Assembly (NCBI GenBank): GCA_016719165.1
Contig: JADKAJ010000003.1
Span: forward strand, 186,001-250,000
DNA from: Chitinophagaceae bacterium
GTDB taxonomy: Bacteria; Bacteroidota; Bacteroidia; Chitinophagales; Chitinophagaceae
DNA length: 64,000 nucleotides
Reading direction: 5' to 3'
The notes under the pieces are model-generated. The model was not told where the DNA came from and made no database searches. It was given only the letters and a program-made list of their open reading frames with translations. A program made the translations under genes and the position numbers. Shown here piece by piece: positions 60,607-64,000 of this stretch. Within the stretch, counting starts at the first letter, position 1, and each line of letters opens with the position of its first letter.

Positions 60607-61902
60607 TTGAATAACACAACCCCAACTAATTGCAACTTTACTGTAAGTGATTTTGGGCAGATGAAACAAAAAGTGTTGAACTGGGCAAAACGGTTCAACA
60701 CTTTTTGTTTTCTGGATAATCATCAATACCAGCTTGAACCTCATACGGTAGAGTGCCTGTTGGCTGCAGGGATAAAAAGACAGCTTACCGCCAATACAGG
60801 CAATGCCCTGGGACAACTCCAAACTTTCCTTGGTGCAGGCAACAGCTGGCTTTTCGGCCACCTGGGGTATGATCTGAAAAATGAAATTGAACAACTCTCC
60901 TCCTCTAATCCGGATAAAATAAAATTTCCAGACTTATTTTTCTTTGAACCCGAAGTGGTCATACGGCTTTCGGCAACTGAATTGGTGATTGAGTCGGACA
61001 ATCCCCATCTGGTATATAAGGGCATAACTGAAGTTTGTGCAGCTACCGATGAAGTTGGACCGTATTCTTTTACTATACAAAGCCTGATTTCACAGAAAGA
61101 ATATATTTCTATTATTAAAAAATTAAAGCAGCATATATTAAGAGGTGATTGCTATGAAATTAATTTTTGCCAGGAATTTTTTGCGGAGAACGCAGTCATA
61201 GATCCATTTTCAGTATATAAAAAATTGAGTAAGGTATCTCCCAATCCCTTCTCTGCTTTGTATAAACTAAATGACAAATGGTTGATATGCGCCAGTCCGG
61301 AACGTTTTCTGAAAAGAAAAGGGCCTCAGATTCTGTCGCAACCAATTAAAGGAACTGCTAAAAGAATATTGAATAGTGCTGCGGAGGATCAAAAAAGCAA
61401 AGTGGGATTACTAAACAGTGCCAAAGACCGTTCTGAGAATGTAATGGTAGTGGACCTGGTGAGAAATGACCTTGCAAAAATTTGTAAAGAAGGAACAGTG
61501 AAAGTGGATGAGCTTTATGGAATTTATTCCTTTCCGCAGGTACACCAGATGATATCTACGGTGAGCGGTATATTAAAAGAGGAGGTGCCCTTTTCAGAGA
61601 TCATCAGGGCCACATTTCCGATGGGGTCAATGACAGGTGCACCTAAGAAAAGAGTAATGCAGCTCATAGAGCAATATGAAAGAACGAAAAGAGGAATTTT
61701 TTCCGGTGCTATCGGTTATATTTCTCCGGATGGGGATTTTGATTTTAATGTGGTGATTCGAAGTATCATGTATAATGCATCATCCGGTTATCTTTCATTT
61801 GAAGCAGGTTCCGGTATTACTTACTACAGTGACCCCGAATTGGAATGGGAAGAGTGTGTATTAAAAGCAGAAGCTATTAAGTATGTTCTGGAGAAAATAT
61901 AA
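60607..61902 (+). CDS. pabB: Aminodeoxychorismate synthase component I
   Basis: PabB makes 4-amino-4-deoxychorismate from chorismate for folate synthesis. The 431-aa chorismate-binding enzyme has GDCYEINFCQEF, the PIKGTAKR motif (its Lys marks PabB; TrpE has PIAGT), RSENVMVVDLVRNDL, FPMGSMTGAPKKRVMQLIE and FSGAIGYISPDGDFDFNV. I choose the TTG at 60607 because the following NFTVSDFGQMKQKVLNWAKRF aligns with the usual N-terminus; an ATG at 60661 is the alternative. Codons right after that ATG form an 18-bp perfect hairpin (60664-60710). No pabA or pabC is adjacent. It is likely cotranscribed with the acidic-protein gene. Confidence 0.9.
   Translation: MNNTTPTNCNFTVSDFGQMKQKVLNWAKRFNTFCFLDNHQYQLEPHTVECLLAAGIKRQLTANTGNALGQLQTFLGAGNSWLFGHLGYDLKNEIEQLSSSNPDKIKFPDLFFFEPEVVIRLSATELVIESDNPHLVYKGITEVCAATDEVGPYSFTIQSLISQKEYISIIKKLKQHILRGDCYEINFCQEFFAENAVIDPFSVYKKLSKVSPNPFSALYKLNDKWLICASPERFLKRKGPQILSQPIKGTAKRILNSAAEDQKSKVGLLNSAKDRSENVMVVDLVRNDLAKICKEGTVKVDELYGIYSFPQVHQMISTVSGILKEEVPFSEIIRATFPMGSMTGAPKKRVMQLIEQYERTKRGIFSGAIGYISPDGDFDFNVVIRSIMYNASSGYLSFEAGSGITYYSDPELEWEECVLKAEAIKYVLEKI
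60664..60710 (+). promoter_or_regulatory. 18-bp perfect hairpin in the pabB 5' coding region
   Basis: The arms 60664-60681 (AAACAAAAAGTGTTGAAC) and 60693-60710 are perfect inverse complements with an 11-nt loop. It lies immediately after the internal ATG (60661) and is followed by TCTGG. Its right arm ends in a T-rich tract, so it could act as a conditional terminator, an attenuator or a translation block. Confidence 0.7.
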
Positions 61903-61915
61903 CGATTATAATTTG

Positions 61916-62980
61916 TTACCGGGAATTACTGCCTGCCGGGTTCAGCAGTAACTGCATACTTTCTTCGAGTATCTGGTATCTTTTAGCAATAAAAATGTTC
62001 ATCTTTTCGGTTGGTAACCGAAGTTCATAAGTGCCGTTCAGGGCAATAGTATCATTGAAACCCGGATTATACCGGTTGAAAGTCAGTTGGTCTATCCCGG
62101 TATATTTAACAATTACAGATGAGTTGAACCGACCTGTAATCTTATAAGCTGTACTGGTTTTGAATTCCTCCTCTTTCAGCGTAGAGGGATTATTTAACAG
62201 CAAATCTTTTGTTTCTTCCTTTGTCACTGTTGTAATTCCACCCTCTCCTTCAAAAACATAATGGGTCGAAATGAATTTTTTTACATGGTTCATTGATTCT
62301 GTGGGTAAGTGATATTGCAGTTTCCAGAAATCTTTGCTCCCGCTACGCCTGATAGCTTTATCTACATTACCCGGACCACAGTTGTAGGCAGCAATTACCA
62401 GTAGCCAGTCCTGGTATTTCAGGTAAAGGTCAGTGAGCATCCGGGCTGCAGCATGCGTACTTTTATAATAGTCCAGTCTTTCATCGTAGCCATTCGTAAC
62501 AATCAGGCCGTATTGCCTTCCGGCTGCCGGCATAAAGGCCCACGGACCCACTGCTCCCGCCCATGATATGGCATTATATCGAAGGCCTGACTCAATTACT
62601 GCGAGATATTTTAGTTCCTTTGGCAACCCATGTTGCGTCAGCACATTATCGATCATATCAAAATAAGGTTTAGCCCAATTTCTCATACCCCGCAAACCCT
62701 TACCATATTTTGCCATATAGCTTTCAACAAAACTTACAGCCATTGGATTCAGTCTGGTGCCTGTTACTCCTCCCAGGGTCTTGGTTTCAAAAAGGTTTTT
62801 GAAGCCAAGCTTTGGATCTTTAAGAATTGATGCCGGCTGAATGAGTGAGTCTTTATTTACAGCAACACCAACGATGCTTGTAAAATCATTTTTAGGTGCC
62901 TGTTGGTTTTTACCTGCCCTGGCTGATAAAAGCAACAGTATGCCAATCGTAAAGGGTAATATTCTTTTTATAAATGTCAA
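61916..62980 (-). CDS. Membrane-bound lytic murein transglycosylase (MltD/SLT-like)
   Basis: This 354-aa exported enzyme cleaves peptidoglycan glycan strands with formation of anhydromuramic acid. It has an N-terminal signal peptide (residues 1-22) without a lipobox. An SLT domain at about 100-240 has the catalytic Glu in LAVIESGLRYNAISW, the GAVGPWAFMPAAGRQYGL motif (GLxQxxP-like with WAFMP) and AAYNCGPGNVDKAIRR. The C-terminal ~100 residues resemble a wall- or LysM-like region but no clear LysM is seen. It is 52 bp downstream of gatA on the same strand, so the two may share a transcript. Confidence 0.87.
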   Translation of the reverse strand: MTFIKRILPFTIGILLLLSARAGKNQQAPKNDFTSIVGVAVNKDSLIQPASILKDPKLGFKNLFETKTLGGVTGTRLNPMAVSFVESYMAKYGKGLRGMRNWAKPYFDMIDNVLTQHGLPKELKYLAVIESGLRYNAISWAGAVGPWAFMPAAGRQYGLIVTNGYDERLDYYKSTHAAARMLTDLYLKYQDWLLVIAAYNCGPGNVDKAIRRSGSKDFWKLQYHLPTESMNHVKKFISTHYVFEGEGGITTVTKEETKDLLLNNPSTLKEEEFKTSTAYKITGRFNSSVIVKYTGIDQLTFNRYNPGFNDTIALNGTYELRLPTEKMNIFIAKRYQILEESMQLLLNPAGSNSR

Positions 62981-63032
62981 CTTAAAAGATTTGAAAAAAG
63001 CCTCAGTTTTCGACTTTCAATAGGCGAAAAGT

Positions 63033-64000
63033 TCAGGGCTTTAACAGCCTTGAAATCTGCAGTAAAGATACCTCATCGAACCGGTTTGCCATAACCTGAA
63101 GGCCAAAGGGCATACCATTGCTGTGTTTGAAAAGAGGAATCGAAATAGCAGGACAACCCACCAGATTTGCCATTACAGTGTAGATATCAGCGAGATACAT
63201 AGCTATTGGATCATCCATTTTCTCCCCGGCCTTGAAGGCTGTAACAGGGGAAGTAGGCATGATAATAAAATCATAAGATTTAAAAATGGCCGCTGTTTTA
63301 TCACATAGAAGCTGCCTTACTTTTTGGGCACGGGTAAAGTAAGCATCAAAATAGCCGGCACTTAGGACAAATGTACCAAGCATGATCCGTCGTTTCACTT
63401 CTTTCCCAAATGCTTCAGACCTTGTTAGTTTGTAAAATTCGGTCAGGTCAATATCTTTCTTTGCCGTCCGGTAGCCATATTTTATACCATCATATCTTGA
63501 AAGATTAGAAGAAGCCTCAGCGGTGGTTAGTACATAATAAGCCGGAACTATATAATCAAGTAGGTCAAACTCAATAGCGGCCACTTCATGGCCATCTTCT
63601 TTTAATTGTTCAATCTTATTCTTGATGGAATTAGCAATTTCAATATCCAGGCTTGGGTGATTCAATGCTTCATCGAAATAAGCAAAGCGGAATTTTTTAT
63701 TACCGGATAATAATGAGGAAAAAGCCGGAACTTCCTGATGTGAAACGGTGCTGTCATATTCATCGGCGCCGGCCATTACTTCGAGCAATACTGCTACATC
63801 AGGAACATTGGTACCAAAAATTCCGATCTGGTCAAATGAAGAAGCGTACGCTATTAACCCATACCGGGAGATTCTTCCATAGGTCGGTTTTAGTCCAATA
63901 ATGCCACAGAAATCAGCAGGTTGACGGACAGACCCCCCTGTATCGCTGCCTAATGAAAGCATACAAAGACCAGCCTGAACAGCAACAGCGGAACCTCCGG
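63033..64000 (-). CDS. gatA: Asp-tRNA(Asn)/Glu-tRNA(Gln) amidotransferase subunit A (5' end cut by window edge)
   Basis: GatA is the amidase that generates ammonia from glutamine for transamidation of misacylated tRNAs. About 321 codons lie in the window and the start is beyond it. The amidase signature is complete at the right edge: GGSAVAVQAGLCMLSLGSD and TGGSVRQPADFCGIIGLKPTYGR, containing the serine nucleophile. Later GatA-type segments follow (RRIMLGTFVLSAGYFDAYFTRAQ, IIMPTSPVTAFKAGE, FGLQVMANRFDE). The ATG at 63962 is internal and not the true start, since homologous sequence continues upstream of it. The gene implies that this organism uses the indirect route for Gln- or Asn-tRNA. Confidence 0.92.
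   Translation of the reverse strand, partial: GGSAVAVQAGLCMLSLGSDTGGSVRQPADFCGIIGLKPTYGRISRYGLIAYASSFDQIGIFGTNVPDVAVLLEVMAGADEYDSTVSHQEVPAFSSLLSGNKKFRFAYFDEALNHPSLDIEIANSIKNKIEQLKEDGHEVAAIEFDLLDYIVPAYYVLTTAEASSNLSRYDGIKYGYRTAKKDIDLTEFYKLTRSEAFGKEVKRRIMLGTFVLSAGYFDAYFTRAQKVRQLLCDKTAAIFKSYDFIIMPTSPVTAFKAGEKMDDPIAMYLADIYTVMANLVGCPAISIPLFKHSNGMPFGLQVMANRFDEVSLLQISRLLKP

Noticed and set aside
60607..61902. Anthranilate synthase component I (TrpE)
   Set aside because: The PIKGT motif with Lys is the PabB form; TrpE has Ala at that place. No trp genes are nearby.
1..64000. Mobile elements, prophage, defence islands or CRISPR arrays
   Set aside because: No transposase, integrase, recombinase, Cas, toxin-antitoxin pair or restriction gene was found. 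The content is housekeeping and envelope genes throughout.

Overview
The window is a stretch of core chromosome from a member of the Bacteroidota, most likely a Chitinophagaceae-like bacterium. Four lines of evidence point there. A PorX-type response regulator occurs together with cargo proteins carrying both type A and type B type IX secretion (T9SS) sorting domains. LpxC and FabZ are fused. The class II ribonucleotide reductase is large, and a bacterial GGGP-synthase-family enzyme is present. Many genes are preceded by the Bacteroidota -7 element TAnnTTTG and show little sign of Shine-Dalgarno sites. I see no rRNA operon, insertion sequence, prophage, CRISPR array or conjugative module. One tRNA gene (Leu, anticodon UAG) is present. 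Both window edges cut genes: nuoD on the left and gatA on the right.

Layout. 1-2.4 kb: nuoABCD start (minus strand) and an FNR-like flavoprotein. 2.4-5.9 kb: mfd, broken by a one-base frameshift. 6-11.4 kb: a 1807-residue secreted subtilase with a T9SS type A tail. 11.4-19.6 kb (minus): a 67-aa conserved protein, gyrB, lpxC/fabZ, a GT2 glycosyltransferase, a ChaN-like protein, lpxD and an HD phosphohydrolase. 19.7-23.9 kb (plus): porX, a 93-aa orphan, a PhnP-like MBL hydrolase and an acyl-CoA dehydrogenase. 24-34 kb: an MsbA-like ABC exporter, rbfA, a LolC/E-type permease, an N-terminal transketolase half, a WecA-like transferase, frr, an EamA transporter, PPK2, mscL, scpA and OsmC. 34-41 kb: dxs, a LytS/LytTR two-component pair, an M28 lipoprotein peptidase, a GGGP synthase and a DUF2490 protein. 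41.4-44.8 kb: nrdJ. 45-48 kb: two very small genes and a secreted protein of 14 repeats. 48-52.6 kb (minus): tRNA-Leu, tig, clpP, clpP, clpX. 53-64 kb: spoT, an SprB-repeat T9SS type B protein, purA, an extremely acidic protein, pabB, a lytic transglycosylase and gatA.

The genes fall into a few working groups. The envelope group covers lipid A (lpxD, lpxC/fabZ, MsbA-like), surface polysaccharide initiation (WecA-like), lipoprotein or lipid transport (LolC/E-like) and wall turnover (SLT). The secretion group covers PorX and two T9SS cargo proteins. The protein quality-control group is tig-clpP-clpP-clpX. Others are nucleotide supply (nrdJ, purA), stringent response (spoT) and folate (pabB).

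No clearly new defence or mobile system is visible. The observations most worth a second look are: an 18-bp perfect hairpin inside the 5' coding part of pabB; the mfd frameshift; the 14-repeat, probable double beta-propeller secreted protein that lacks a sorting tail; compact terminator/promoter overlaps at clpP-clpX and frr-eamA; a dyad in front of frr; 7-nt-periodic spacers; and two genes of 41 and 48 codons that are easy to miss.
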